From contig CM049317.1 of assembly GCA_026874595.1 (NCBI GenBank), positions 47,270,401-47,334,400 on the forward strand: a DNA stretch of 64,000 nt, written 5' to 3'. A model generated the notes under the pieces. The model did not search any database and was not told where the DNA came from. It saw nothing but the letters and a program-made list of their open reading frames with translations. Shown piece by piece: positions 10,401 to 21,380 of this stretch (positions are counted from its first letter, which is position 1; every line of letters begins with the position of its first letter). The translations under genes were made by a program, and so were the position numbers. Source of the DNA: Sipunculus nudus. Its lineage: Eukaryota; Annelida; Sipuncula; Golfingiida; Sipunculidae.

Positions 10401-11673
10401 GTAACCTTTTGATCATCGTTTCTTCAATAGCAGACACGTTCGGGTTCATGGCATACCCAGCTTTGTTAATAACTTTAGCCCATGGTATCTGTGCTGCGCG
10501 GGCCTCAGCCACAGACAGGTAGCCTATTGAAAAACGATATGAGAGGATTGCTCCAGACACCCCGCGAGTGGTTCTGCCGTAGAGGCTTATGACCCTGGGG
10601 TCCCAATGAATAGGGTAATCGGTTTCATTGAGACCACGGTTAAAGACCCCGAAAGTCTGGTTCCATTCTTTAGAGAAAGCGCTCAGAGCTCTGGTGAATA
10701 TCTCCGTAGTGCCGGACTTGTCCGACCGCGCCACGACCCTGATCGGCTGGTTTGGAAAAGTCACATTTGGGTTGGTTTCCTGGAGCCAGGGGTCATTCCA
10801 GGTATTAAGGGTACCGTTGTAGATACCGACGATTTGATCACGTGAAAGAACCAACGATTCTACCCCCGGCAGCTTGTAGCCAAGGACAACGGGCCTGTTA
10901 GGAAAAGACAGAAAGAAGAATTAGTAAGAGAGAATACTTAAGTTTAAAATGAAATCTATAGACTGAGCATTTCTAGCAGGGCCTTCAATAGGCCGTATTT
11001 TGGATAATCAGAAAGTCAATGGAGGGTTCCAAGACATTTGGGAGATATCACAATAAAAAAGTCTACACCGTTTTGATTAACCCGCGGTCGCCGAAAGAAA
11101 ACGGCTTTAAGATGTAAATCATAGTAATGATACAAATACATACACTGCAATAAAAATACACTATCATAAAAACAAGACTTAACATTTCCTACACAAGCAA
11201 CAAAAAGATTTATAAATTATCTTTATTACCAAAACCCCATACATTCTTCGGACATTTTCGGAGAGCCACATCATTCAAATATACGGCAGCGACGTTGCCG
11301 GAGTAACTGCGCCTATAGTACTTACTTACCCAGCCAATATCGGCGCAAGGCGGAAGTTCGGGTCTTCGCTGAGTGCATCCAGTGTTGAATCCGTTGACGC
11401 GTAGTCCAGTTTTTCATGCCCGTTGCGAAAAATTCGTTTGCCTAGTCCACTTCCCAATGATTGATACTCCATGTTAAGATGTTTGAAGGGACGCCGGCGA
11501 GAGTCGTATGCCGGCAGCCAGGCTTCGTAGGTCTCCGTGGGCAGTGTCGCTCCGCCCCCGAGTAGACGGGTCGGTGTCTCTCCGAGCGAGGGCGATATTG
11601 AGAACAAGTACAGGGTTGACCAACAAAGTATGGCTTGCTTTCTTAGGTTTAATTTGCTATTTCTCATCTTCAT
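7091..11673 (-). CDS. Receptor guanylate cyclase with extracellular PstS-like phosphate-binding domain (4 exons)
   Basis: Coding exons are 11673-11330, 10894-8607, 8018-7732 and 7498-7091, joining in frame to about 1108 residues. An in-frame TAA directly precedes the ATG, which fixes the start. Signal peptide is about 1-31. The PstS-like domain is about 32-360, with GGGATLP (39-45), T94-D95 and RSDKSGTT (171-178). A membrane helix lies at 389-413, followed by basic residues. The kinase-homology domain (about 473-738) has HGY for HRD and DWE for DFG, so it is a pseudokinase. The dimerisation helix is about 759-785. The cyclase domain has metal residues D813 and D857, guanine-recognition residues E853 and C925, and catalytic N932 and R936, so it should convert GTP to cGMP. 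Six N-glycosylation sequons lie in the ectodomain. The family normally has an ANF-type ectodomain; this one does not. Phosphate as ligand is inference; enzyme class is near certain. Confidence 0.93.
7637..7642 (-). terminator. AATAAA poly(A) signal downstream of the exon 3 read-through stop
   Basis: On the minus strand AATAAA lies about 42 nt after the TAA that ends the unspliced exon 3 frame and inside predicted intron 3. It could give a shorter isoform that lacks the GKG segment and repeat tail. The surrounding DNA is AT-rich, so a chance match is possible. Confidence 0.35.
7732..8018 (-). other. Exon 3: second half of guanylate cyclase catalytic domain
   Basis: The acceptor TTCAACAG ends at 8019. 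The exon encodes residues 878-973, including [16 protein letters not shown] and [17 protein letters not shown], which are signature blocks of class III guanylate cyclases. The predicted donor AAG|GTGCGC at 7731 is weak but leads exactly into the family's GKG-x-x-x-T segment in exon 4. If it is not used, translation runs on for 15 residues to a TAA at 7684-7686. Confidence 0.9.
8607..10894 (-). other. Exon 2: rest of PstS-like domain, membrane helix, pseudokinase, start of cyclase domain
   Basis: The acceptor is a pyrimidine tract ending TAACAG at 10895; the donor GTAAGT begins at 8606. Joining to exon 1 restores a PstS-type run ([16 protein letters not shown]), a strong check on the splice. 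The 2288-nt exon encodes residues 115-878: the anion-binding RSDKSGTT segment, the GVSGAI...[10 protein letters not shown] block typical of the PstS C-terminal lobe, a YPILGLNYF strand, the membrane helix, the pseudokinase and the first half of the cyclase domain. Such a large undivided exon is unusual for vertebrate receptor cyclases, which have many introns here. Confidence 0.93.
11330..11673 (-). other. Exon 1 of the PstS-like receptor guanylate cyclase
   Basis: Residues 1-115 (the last codon is split 2+1). It holds the start codon, a hydrophobic signal sequence (about 15-31) and the first third of the PstS-like fold. Bacterial PstS features are recognisable in order: the N-terminal GxGAT/P loop, a Y-x-x-x-G-S-G-x-G-K segment (70-79) and D-Y-A-S-T-D (90-95), whose last Asp aligns with the phosphate-binding Asp56 of E. 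coli PstS. The donor is GTAAGTAAG, a near-perfect consensus. Untranslated exons farther upstream cannot be excluded. Confidence 0.92.
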
Positions 11674-11741
11674 TTATTTCTTAACCTATTTAATAGAAGG
11701 ATCAGTGTAAGTAAACATAAAAAGTCCAAAACACTGAGCAG

Positions 11742-11749
11742 TTTTATAT
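11742..11749 (-). promoter_or_regulatory. Possible TATA element of the cyclase gene
   Basis: The minus strand reads AATATAAAAC about 70 nt upstream of the ATG. This would fit a short 5' leader, but the flank is AT-rich and no initiator is recognisable, so the call is weak. Confidence 0.2.
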
Positions 11750-12524
11750 TTCTATTTATTTTTATACAGTCACAGGCATAATATGTATATAGTGAATATG
11801 AAACTCAGGCTATTTAAAATAGGTAATTGTAAAATAAGAGAATTAACTAAGTGGAGTTTTTTTTCAAATGCAAACATCAGACTGAAGCAGCTGTAGCGCA
11901 AAAACGTAAATACTTAAACGGACTTAAGTGAGTGGCCAAAAACCTAACCTGACTATCCGGACAGGAGCTGTTTTAGGAGTGTAGTAGAAATCTCTCAGAT
12001 GTCTCGTCGCAGAAATCTCTCGGTTATCTCGTCGAGTCCTATCATCGTTAAGGCAATGTGGATTTATCCTGTAAGTACATAAATATTGTTATTGGACTGT
12101 AAAAAGTTGTAGTGAAGTCACATCATGTGAGGTAAAGTCACCAAGCTCAAGAGTATATGTTAAGCACATTTTAGAAATGCACAAATCTGTAATTATGCGT
12201 TCACTGTCAGCTTAAAATGAGGCCCCTAGCGCCAACATATATACAGCATCTGAAGATATAAGCCTTTTATGACTTAAGGTTAAACCGCTATTGTTTGATC
12301 TGGAGTTTTTATACTAGTATATAGCTCATTTTTTATAAATATTATGAAACAGTTATGAATGAAAAAAGCCAAAAAATACATAGACATGTATAACTATCAC
12401 AGATATAAAACAGACTATTTTCAAAATTATATCAGAATCAAATATACTAGCATTGATGTATAGCATTGATGTAAGTACTCGATTAAATTGAATCATATGC
12501 TTATGGGTATTAAAGTGGGGTTTA

Positions 12525-12700
12525 TCGTTCAGCTGACTATAAGTCATCTGAGCTATAGTCATGGTCCTTTGTCCGTCGACCATCCGTTAACAGGGCACGT
12601 TTTGAAACCGTTGGACCTACGAATCCAAATTTGGCATACAGTTAGATGTCCCCGAAATCTCTTACCATACCACAGAGTCGCTAGGACTTCGTTCCTTTGA
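12525..12700 (+). repeat. Dispersed repeat (CAGCTGACTxxAAGTxATCTGAGxTATAG)
   Basis: Shares the ordered blocks CAGCTGACT, ATCTGAG, TTTGTCCGT, ACAGGGCAC, GAAACCG and GGACCT with 22915-23080, and in part with the inverse of 24780-24850. No coding content. Confidence 0.55.
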
Positions 12701-14235
12701 GATTTTAAGGGAAAACTTTAATTTTCCATTAAAAACCCATTGTTACAATTCAAGACTGCCAAAGATCAAAACCGCTGCTCATATTTAAAATACATATTCC
12801 TCTCACTTGCTATGTAGATGCCAGAACTTAAGCCACTGCGTAATTTCTTGAATTTATGAACCCAAACATAATGCAACTTTGTAAAAAATCAGGAAACATG
12901 ATTTTGCGATGAACAAGTTGCAAAATAATTCCTCAAATTTCAGAACATTTACATCAAGGGATAGTAGTAATAATATTTAAATTTCTAACTGTACAATGGA
13001 AAGACGTTACAGTAATTTACAGTTACAGATGATTTTCTTTTTAAAAATGGTTTAAAAATAGGATTAAGCCCGCAGCTACTACATGCTATGAACAATCAAA
13101 CTATGCCCACCTTATATTTAGACAAAAACATTTTTTTCTGCAATCGACGTTTAAAATTTAATATAAAGCTTACTCTCTTCTTTTTTTCACCCCCTGTGAT
13201 TTATAAGTTCACTAGAACGTTATAAAGATCACAGAGAGCGCATATCTCCCCCAACACATTGCCTGGATCCGCCTCCTGGTCCTCCATAAACATTAATCAG
13301 TTGTTTTTTTTTTTTTTTTGACCCGACTCTACATTTCAATAAAAAATCATAGATATCGGTTGACAACTTTCAGAGACAAACCATAACAGGTTAAGAATTT
13401 TCCAAACCAGAACCACCCAAAACTTTTTTCCCTTGGCCTTTGATTCACTAATCGACAAATTCTAAATTACGGAAATCAATAAAGATTTTTTTATTATCAT
13501 TATATACATTTATAAGGCACAACATATCTAAGCATGCATGCTTATACCAAGGCGCCGTACATGTATTTTAACCTGAAAACAAATAACATACGTAAATCAT
13601 GAAAAATAAATCGAGCATCACCTAAAACACATGAAACCACTAAAAACACGCTGCCATAAATAGATAGGGGTTTAAACGATATTTTAAGGGAATATTATGC
13701 GGACAACAAAGAGAAGATATACAAAAAGGGGTGTCTTTAGCTAGATACATTTCCGCCTAAATAACATAAATAACAAACCCACCAAAAACATTCCCCCCTA
13801 ACCGATCACTTCAAGTTCATACCGAAATCATTCAAATACTTTGAGACACATTGTATGAAGATGTATTGAAGTACCAGGAGAGATCGTTTCTGTTCAAAAC
13901 TAGCCCCTTCCAGTTATGGATTAATAGGACGGTCGGGGATACCTGTCTCTACTATCAAACTGCAAAATCAAATGTCAGAATTCAAGAAGAAAACTTGCTT
14001 TATACTGTGCATGCATAAGCTTGTCATACTGCGAAATCAAGATGTCAGAATGAAAAGCCTGTTTTATATTGTACATGCGTATGCTTGCCAAATATTATTT
14101 ATTCCGTTTAATCCTCACCACAAAAATAATTCATGTTCACATAATATGCCTTGAATTGATTCTAATCCAGTATATTTTAATAATATTTACTTATTTATTT
14201 TACACGGATTGTACAAACAGTTATTAAACTAATCA

Positions 14236-14420
14236 AGGAACTCTCCATGGCTCGGATGATGGTTCGGTAGTGTGTAGGGTAAGAGAAAACCGGAGGACCC
14301 GGAGAAAACAATCGGCCTTGACGGGCAACTATACAACTCACTCTCATGGCCACACATGGGATCGAACCCGGGTCGCCAGCGGAGACAGCCGAGCGTTTTA
14401 CACCTCGACTTTCCAGGCCC
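14236..14420 (-). mobile_element. tRNA-derived SINE
   Basis: On the minus strand a perfect RNA polymerase III B box, GGTTCGATCCC, lies at 14368-14358, preceded by a tRNA-like stretch with GCTCGGCTGTCTCCGC. The block is markedly more GC-rich than its surroundings. It cannot be a functional tRNA, because no acceptor stem pairs around it. Confidence 0.6.
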
Positions 14421-14778
14421 CTCGACTGTCCACGACTATATCTACTCTCTCAATACATTTATACTAACGCCATTGTTGTATTTAGATGCCCAGTGATTTC
14501 TTTACGTTCAAATTCGATTTGATTATCATTAAAAGGTATAAAAGAAAAATTTAAAGCTTAACATGTCATAATATAGGTACTGTTACCTAAACTAGCTGAC
14601 CAGAGGTCCCGCGCTTACCGGAATCCAGACAAACAGTAATACCAAGGTCAAGGTCAGTCAGGGGAATGCATAGGGGGGGGGGGGGGGCGAAGGGGGCCAG
14701 TACTCGCCGGCTTTTCGGAATTTCATTTAGTCTAAAACTAATTAATATATATATATGCGCATTAGATTGCCTTTTTAT

Positions 14779-15559
14779 CAGTGGCGGATCCAGAGGGGGC
14801 GCCTTCGGAGCGCGGCCCCCCACTGAAGTGCAATATCTCTCATTTTATTTAATTTCTCAATTTTCGTGATTAATTTTCATTTTTCATATTTCTTTTTATT
14901 AATTAACAATTAGATTTTATTTAAGTTAAATGCAATTAATTACTTTTAATTCATTAGTTAAAGGGTATTTATGGACAGCTACAGAACAAATGCAGAGCAC
15001 CAGGTCCTGTAAGGGGTCAACCATGAACTATCTCCCAGCTCCTCTGGTGATATTGGTACTTGAACTCGCGATCTGTGCTCTTAGGAGTCCTGTGTGCTGT
15101 CGAGACCAGGGACCCCGAAAAAATGCAAAGTTTAACATAAGGCTTCATTATATAATTATTTTACTCCGAGCATTACATTTAAAAGATAATATTTTCAAGT
15201 TATAAAAGTAAATGCGCATTTGACATTGGATTTAACATATTGAAAACGATTGAAATTTATATCCTGATTTTGAAGAAATATAAATGTTAAATATTGAACT
15301 TCTCTACTGTTTGACTAAAATACGCAAAGACATAAGAGAACAGTTTTCAAGGAACAGAAAACCGTCATATTTCTTCGTGAATATAGCCTCAAAAAGTCCT
15401 CTTTACAAAGCATATTCAAAAAATTTTCCAATATGGGAGGGGGATACTCCCTCCCATACTCTCCCCATGTACCTGTAATTAACCTTGATAAAAAACGTTT
15501 TATAATAGAAAATTTAAAAAAAATCTATATTTTTATACAATATAACATAAAACGTTTAG

Positions 15560-15631
<72 letters not shown>

Positions 15632-16190
15632 TTAAGTATAACCTGGAATGTTCGTATCTCGTTTTCCCGAAATTCGTTTTTCATAAATTAAAATTTGGGA
15701 ACCGAAATTTACCTTTATTTACCGAAACGTAGAAGTACGACATTCAGAAAATATGTTTTCCCAACTTACCGAGTGTGATTCCGAGAAGAAATGGATGAGT
15801 ATCGTTATTCGCCTGTGAAAAATAACAAATGGCCCGATCAGCGCGTCTAATTAAGTTTAATGGGTTATTGAGAGCTTTTGTCGCTGCGTCTGCATTCATC
15901 TTATCACCTGTACATGAACTGATGTAACACTGTTACTTGCAATCCGCTTTAATCGTTTAGTGATTTATATAAATGGTCTACATCAGAGGTATTTACGTAG
16001 ACTACCTTCTTCACCAGCGATATTTGATAGTAGTGATAGTATACTTATTGAAAACAATGGTGTACCTCGCATATCCGTAACCTTAAATATCAAAACAAAA
16101 GTCATGGCCCCCAAACCTTTCGGATATTTGAGGTTTGTAATACCAATACATCCCCCCCCCCCGGTTCTCGAATTTCTGGATCCGCCACTG
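14779..16190 (-). mobile_element. Non-autonomous DNA element, copy 1 (CAGTGGCGGATCC ends)
   Basis: It begins CAGTGGCGGATCCAGA and ends TCTGGATCCGCCACTG, perfect inverted ends. The core at about 15000-15150 matches, in reverse orientation, the core of the copies at 17456 and 21381, including a GTTCGAGTACC-like box. An (AT)n array lies inside. No transposase is seen. The end sequence is hAT-like, but no clear 8-bp target duplication was found, so the superfamily is open. Confidence 0.6.
15565..15627. repeat. (AT)n microsatellite
   Basis: About 30 AT dinucleotides in a row, inside DNA-element copy 1. It creates an artificial open frame of alternating Tyr and Ile. Confidence 0.97.
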
Positions 16191-17455
16191 ATCATGGCCC
16201 CCTCCCTCAATCCTAGCTACGCCCCTGTATTTGAAAATACACATACAGCTTCCAGAATCATGTGTAAGTTACAAAGTGATTCCTGTAACACACGTAAGAC
16301 GCAAGAACCAACAAGAAGGCGACAACTGACAAACAGACGGACATACTGACAAAGGGACACAAACTGCAGGGCAGTTGAATAGGCCAGGTCATGGAAAGAT
16401 AAAGAAAATGAAAATGAACCATAGATTGTAAAAATAGGATCATTATTGACAAAGTTATGATGGAAATAAAATTTTGATATGTTTTGATGACCTTGACCTT
16501 GAACTTTGACACTTACAAAGTGAATCCTGCTAAACTGTGGCCTGTAGAATGCTGTATGTCATGCCAAAGAACAAGCAAGAAGGCGAGGACAACTAACAAA
16601 CAGACAGATATGTAGAAGGTGTAGAGGAACAGATGAGCTGTATTTTATGTAGGTAGAATTAATATGATTTTGGAGATATGGCCAAAAATATTTTGAAGGG
16701 ATTTTATGCAGCGCCCCCTAGCGGCTATTTTCCGAAAATGAAAAATGATTTTCGAGATATTAGTGTAGGACAAAATGTTTCCTGCAAACTTTTGGCGTTT
16801 ACGGTAGCACTACGTGGTATCTCGCAAGATCTCGTTTGATGAGATATTTTGCGAGATATTGCAAGTCTTGTGAGACAAATTATATCCTACCTGATACAAA
16901 AAACTAAACCTCTCTAGCTTGACAATGTTAAAAAAACAAAACCCCTTATTTTCGAATATCATGATTTCCCACCAAAATGCATAACCACGGTTACAACGAA
17001 TTTGAGTCAGCTACCGATCAGAAAAAAAAGCCAATAAATGAAGAATAAAATGACCTATGTTTGAAGTGGCTACGATAATTTGTGACAAAGTTATGAAGAA
17101 AAAAACATTTTAAGAATTTTTGTTGACCTTGAGCTTGACATTTGACCTATAATGACCAAAAACAAAAAGCTTCCAGGACCTTTGATTATCAATCGTGTAA
17201 GTTTGTAAGCGATTGCTGCAAAATTGTGGCCTGAAGATTGGGGACAAACAGACAGAAATACAGACAGACACATGGACAAACAGACCTACGCAACTGACCA
17301 ACATGCTTGCAGAAATCTTCAATTTCCGGCAAGTAACAAGACTGAGTGAATTACATTCCAGAGTAGATATTGATATGACCGGCAGTAATAACGTTAGAAA
17401 CATGAGCTAAATGTCGGAGGCATTCCCTTAGCAAAAGTTTCATTCTCTTGTTGTG
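16191..17455. other. Non-coding DNA with repeat fragments
   Basis: Starts with the end of another element (TCCTAGCTACGCCCCTG at about 16212-16228). Contains CAGACAGACA-type runs near 16320-16600 and 17240-17290, TGACCTTGA motifs, and at 16818-16858 the inverted repeat TATCTCGCAA/TTGCGAGATA. A related run occurs inverted at about 57100-57200. No gene seen. Confidence 0.45.
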
Positions 17456-17561
17456 CAGTGGCGGATATAGAAATTCGTGAACGGTGGCGGGGGGGGGGGA
17501 ATTTAAAATTATATTTGCGGTCGATGGGTATTATGAAATGGTATGGGTATTTGTTAATTTA

Positions 17562-17566
<5 letters not shown>

Positions 17567-17602
<36 letters not shown>
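17567..17602. repeat. (AT)n microsatellite
   Basis: About 18 AT dinucleotides inside DNA-element copy 2. Confidence 0.95.
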
Positions 17603-17605
<3 letters not shown>

Positions 17606-18048
17606 CAAAGATAATAACAAGTAATTTTAAAATATGTAATATAAATAGGAAATTTTAATACACTATTCACATGAAAATGAGGATTTCTATTCCGTATCGC
17701 TTGTTCCCTTAAATGATTCTACATAATGTAGTATAACGTTAGAGGGTTTCAGTATTTAATATAGGTATTTCTTCAAATTAAGATATATAGGCCTAAACTT
17801 TCAATCGTTTGCAATATGGTGATGTCATTGATGAAAATTGTATTCCATGTTCATAACTTGTAAAATATCATCTTTCAAATGTAATACTTGGGGTTAAAAT
17901 AATAGATATGCTGCAGTCTTATGTTAAACTTTTCATTTTTTCGGCGTGTATGGTCAAGGCAGCGCACATACTCTGACAGCAGAGTACCGATCGTGAGTTC
18001 GAGTACCGGTTTCAGCAGAGGAGCCATGGGATTCTTCACGGTTGACTC

Positions 18049-18883
18049 TGTTACGGAACCTAATATCAACAGGTCACGTGTGCGTGATGAACATATATTT
18101 TGTAATGGAGATAAAAAATTAGATTCTGTAACACTAGGCAGCGTGAAATGTCTAGGGGAATGAATAAAGAAAGCCGGGTTTTTTTGTTAACAAATAACTA
18201 TAATTTATTCCTAAAACAACCCTAACATTACAATACACTATATCAATACAATTACACAGTATAACAGCAGTATAACAACCAATCAATATCATCACACAGT
18301 AAAATAAACAAAGTGCACAGTACCTGGATACCACTGTAACAGCGATAAGTCCTTTAAAATGTATAAGCCGGATGAAAAGTTCACACTAATTCTTTCGGAG
18401 AATAACAGTCCAATGTAAAGCTCTTGCAACAATCCAGAAAGTAAACTGAAGACCAAATAAGATTCGTCATAAAATCCAGAAGAAAATCTATAATTGCCGC
18501 ACTTATCGGAAAAGGTCCCACAAACTTACATACACGCATCAGTGTCCGATGGAATATTCTCTCACCTCTCTCTCGGCTCTAAAACCCAGCCCCCTATATA
18601 TAACCTTTCACCTCCAGCCGAGAACCTTCTATTGCTCGAACATTCTCAAGAATCTAACACAGTACATACGTTCAAAGAATACCAGAACAAAGAACGCTGT
18701 GTATCTAGGGTTCAACCCATCCGGATTAAACCGAGCCTGCAACACCCGGCCAGGCGAGGCCGCTACAACACGAGCTACGCATGGCACACAAACCAAACGC
18801 CAACAACACATGGAACATCCGTGTGCACAATAAAACAATCATCTGTAAGACCGCTGCACACAATAAAAAGGGCACCTGTAACA
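18049..18883 (-). mobile_element. Solo LTR of the Gmr1-like family, copy A
   Basis: Begins TGTTACGGAACCTAATAT and ends GGCACCTGTAACA, the same ends as the LTRs of the 49-55 kb element and in the same orientation. It is flanked by the 4-bp duplication ACTC on both sides. No internal coding region remains, so it is the product of LTR-LTR recombination. It sits inside DNA-element copy 2. Confidence 0.88.
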
Positions 18884-19255
18884 ACTCGTACCCAGACCTA
18901 GCGCTCTGCAGGTTAACAGGAAGGCCGTGCCTCACTCACAGAAAATTGCGACTTTGGAGTTTTCTCAGTGTTTTGACCCAGTAGAGTGTGTAGATTCCCT
19001 CTCTCAGTATAGAAATTTTGGGATGTTGTCATAACGAAGTAAATCACACAGGTGTTCATAAATATCCTCAACTTATGAATAAAAAATTTATGAACTGTGA
19101 ATGACTTGATAATCTTATTGCTAATGAATAAAAGGAAAAAATGAAAATTATCATGAATAAATGGGAAAAGAAATAGAGAAAATGAGAAATGTTACAGCTC
19201 AACAGAAAGGGGGGGGGGGGGGATGGCGCGGGTGCCCCCTCTGTATCCGCCACTG

Positions 19256-21380
19256 TTGCATGTGAGACACTGGGTAGTATGGTTTGAAACTGAGATCTTC
19301 AGATAATAATGGTTCTTCAGGAACAAGTACAAATTAATTAGAAATGATCCACGTGCAAAACGATCTTATATCTGAATTTTGTGAGCTTAATCGAGCTGTG
19401 GACAAGGGTGGAAACGCCGCAGGCAACTGGCGATTACAAGCTGTTTAATAAGTATGGCTGAATCCAGAGGTCTATATCGGTGCAGGCCTATACTGGTATG
19501 CTAAAATCAAGATATCTCAAATCGAAACCTGTTCATATTCTTAAAACTATAGCATGAACGGGATATATTCCCCAAGATTATATCATAAAGCTATCACTAA
19601 AAAAAACTTATGATAAGATAGTAAGTCACAAGCAGATATACGGCCAGACCACCTTTCAGAATAATGATGTTCCAGCTCAAACCATCAAAAATGTTAAAGG
19701 GGCATAATCAGGGGCTAGTTTTTGCCTATTCGTTCACTTTATCAGTTCAGTTTTACTTTATACAAATGTAAAAATACAAAAATCCCAGCAAAAATATCCA
19801 AGCACACGGTGATATATCCTCGCATTCGGCTGTTTAACACAATGTTACGGCTCTGCGTGTTGGTAAACACAGTCTGTTTACCAAAAGAAGACCGCGTGAC
19901 CGGAGGTCCGATAAAGAGGGATAACACGCGGTGTTTCAGCCAGCGCGAACATGTATTATATTTTTTGGGTCAAGTCAGGCAGGGCATCTCTTGATTGATA
20001 CGTGTTTTGGCTCAGCGATGCACATGACCCCACGCGTTGTGTTTATGCCGACACCTGTCATCGCGCCAGGTCCACTGTTTTTAACATTCGTTTTCAGGAG
20101 AAAGAAAACGGTTTCAGGGCAATATTTTGGCAGGTACAGATTTATTTTAAATGGAAGAAGTTATTCTTCGTGTTAACTCAACATGCTTTATAGGTGATTG
20201 GGTCCCTTTAAATAATCTTTAAATACTTAGTTTTTTTATAAAGTCACTATTATAGCGTTTTTCCATTGGCAAGCGGACATTATCAGATAAAATCCACGGA
20301 GACGGCGGAGACAGGGGGGAAACACTATATCTGAAAGACTTGGATTTTTAATGACAATTTATCCCGCTCCACGGAGTCAGCGTTATCGCGACATCACTTA
20401 GCAAAGACTGTCACTAAGCGTAATTGGATAACACAATCTGGGTGAATATTTTACCTTGACAATCAATCAGGTTTAAAGCAACCTTGCATTCAAATTATTA
20501 TTAAGGGAAATCTTTCTTACTCTTAACGGACTGAAGATTCATAAAGACTTGCCCACCTGGTATTGTGACAATGCATTCGTTGGCACTGGAATATTTGACG
20601 GCTAGCTGACGGATGAACCATGCTCCAACGTTAGTGAATTAAGCTGCCCGAAGCGGATCATCAATATTCGAGATAAGACATAGTTTGCTGTTGAATTTTG
20701 CCCGCTTTACATTTACTTTGTTCTTCACTGTAAGCTGAGACACCGGGCCGATCACGGTAGTTCTAAAAAGGACGTAATCCTTGTAACAATCAATCAGTCA
20801 TAAAGCTCATAGCTTGATTTACGCTGCCATTCCAGAAGCATGACCATCAGCTATCTGTTTATATTAAAGTTATTCACATCTTATCTTACGTTTTATAAAT
20901 AACTAGCTGGTATAACCGGTTACCTGGGGTTTCTACGTCCTTTTGGGGAAAGGGAGCGTGTAGGGATGAAGTGGGGAACATGTGCGTGTTAAGAAAAGAG
21001 ATTTAATATACGTTACACGCAAAGAAGTATTGTGTACTGGCAGGTGTGTAAATCGTTAATATCAGATTAAGAGGGATGCAGACGTCCAGACTGTGGTTGT
21101 TAGCAATGTATGAATTGCAATATTGAAAATATCTGGATGTATTGGCGTAAGCTGAAAAAGATATAGTGTAGTCAGAGGGAAGGAAAACCATCGTTTGTGT
21201 TTTTTTAGGGATTTACGTAAACACGCGGCCGTTATTATAGGCTTTCTGATCTTTACCGAAACTAGTTGGGCTGTTTCCGGTAATAGCGTTCACGTAATTT
21301 AGAAACCATTCAAAAATCACTCCAAATGATGTGTTCATTAAAATGACTTATTTCATATCGGTGGGAAAAACTGCGGGAAC
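19256..21380. other. Unassigned DNA with one repeat fragment
   Basis: No gene recognised. 19840-20110 is more GC-rich than its surroundings but has no identifiable reading frame. 20095-20225 matches the window start. Short frames at 19722-20176 have no recognised domain. Confidence 0.45.

Larger units (their letters stand above)
11674..14235. other. Upstream flank of the cyclase gene, no gene seen
   Basis: AT-rich, stop-dense DNA. At 12525-12700 there is a dispersed repeat beginning CAGCTGACTATAAGTCATC; a related copy lies at about 22915-23080. Short frames such as 12353-12583 have no recognised content. This interval is the likely site of the cyclase promoter. Confidence 0.5.
17456..19255 (+). 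mobile_element. Non-autonomous DNA element, copy 2, interrupted by a solo LTR
   Basis: Begins CAGTGGCGGATATAG and ends CTGTATCCGCCACTG. Two halves (17456-18048 and 18884-19255) line up with the uninterrupted copy at 21381-22148, sharing the GAGTTCGAGTACC box, a GAGGAGCCATGGGATT-like block and an AAGGCC..CTCA(T/C)TCAC block. The interruption is the LTR at 18049-18883. It also carries an (AT)n run at 17567-17602 and a G-run near the right end. Confidence 0.62.

Noticed and set aside
7091-11673. Bacterial contamination as the source of the PstS-like sequence
   Set aside because: An intron lies inside the PstS domain, the same large exon continues into an animal-type pseudokinase and cyclase, and animal repeats flank the gene on both sides.
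14236-14420. Functional tRNA genes at 14.36 kb and 46.2 kb
   Set aside because: Good B boxes, but no pairing acceptor stem or full cloverleaf; they fit SINEs better.
15433-15732. Open frame of 99 codons
   Set aside because: Most of it is the (AT)n microsatellite read as Tyr-Ile repeats. The same applies to 63384-63632.
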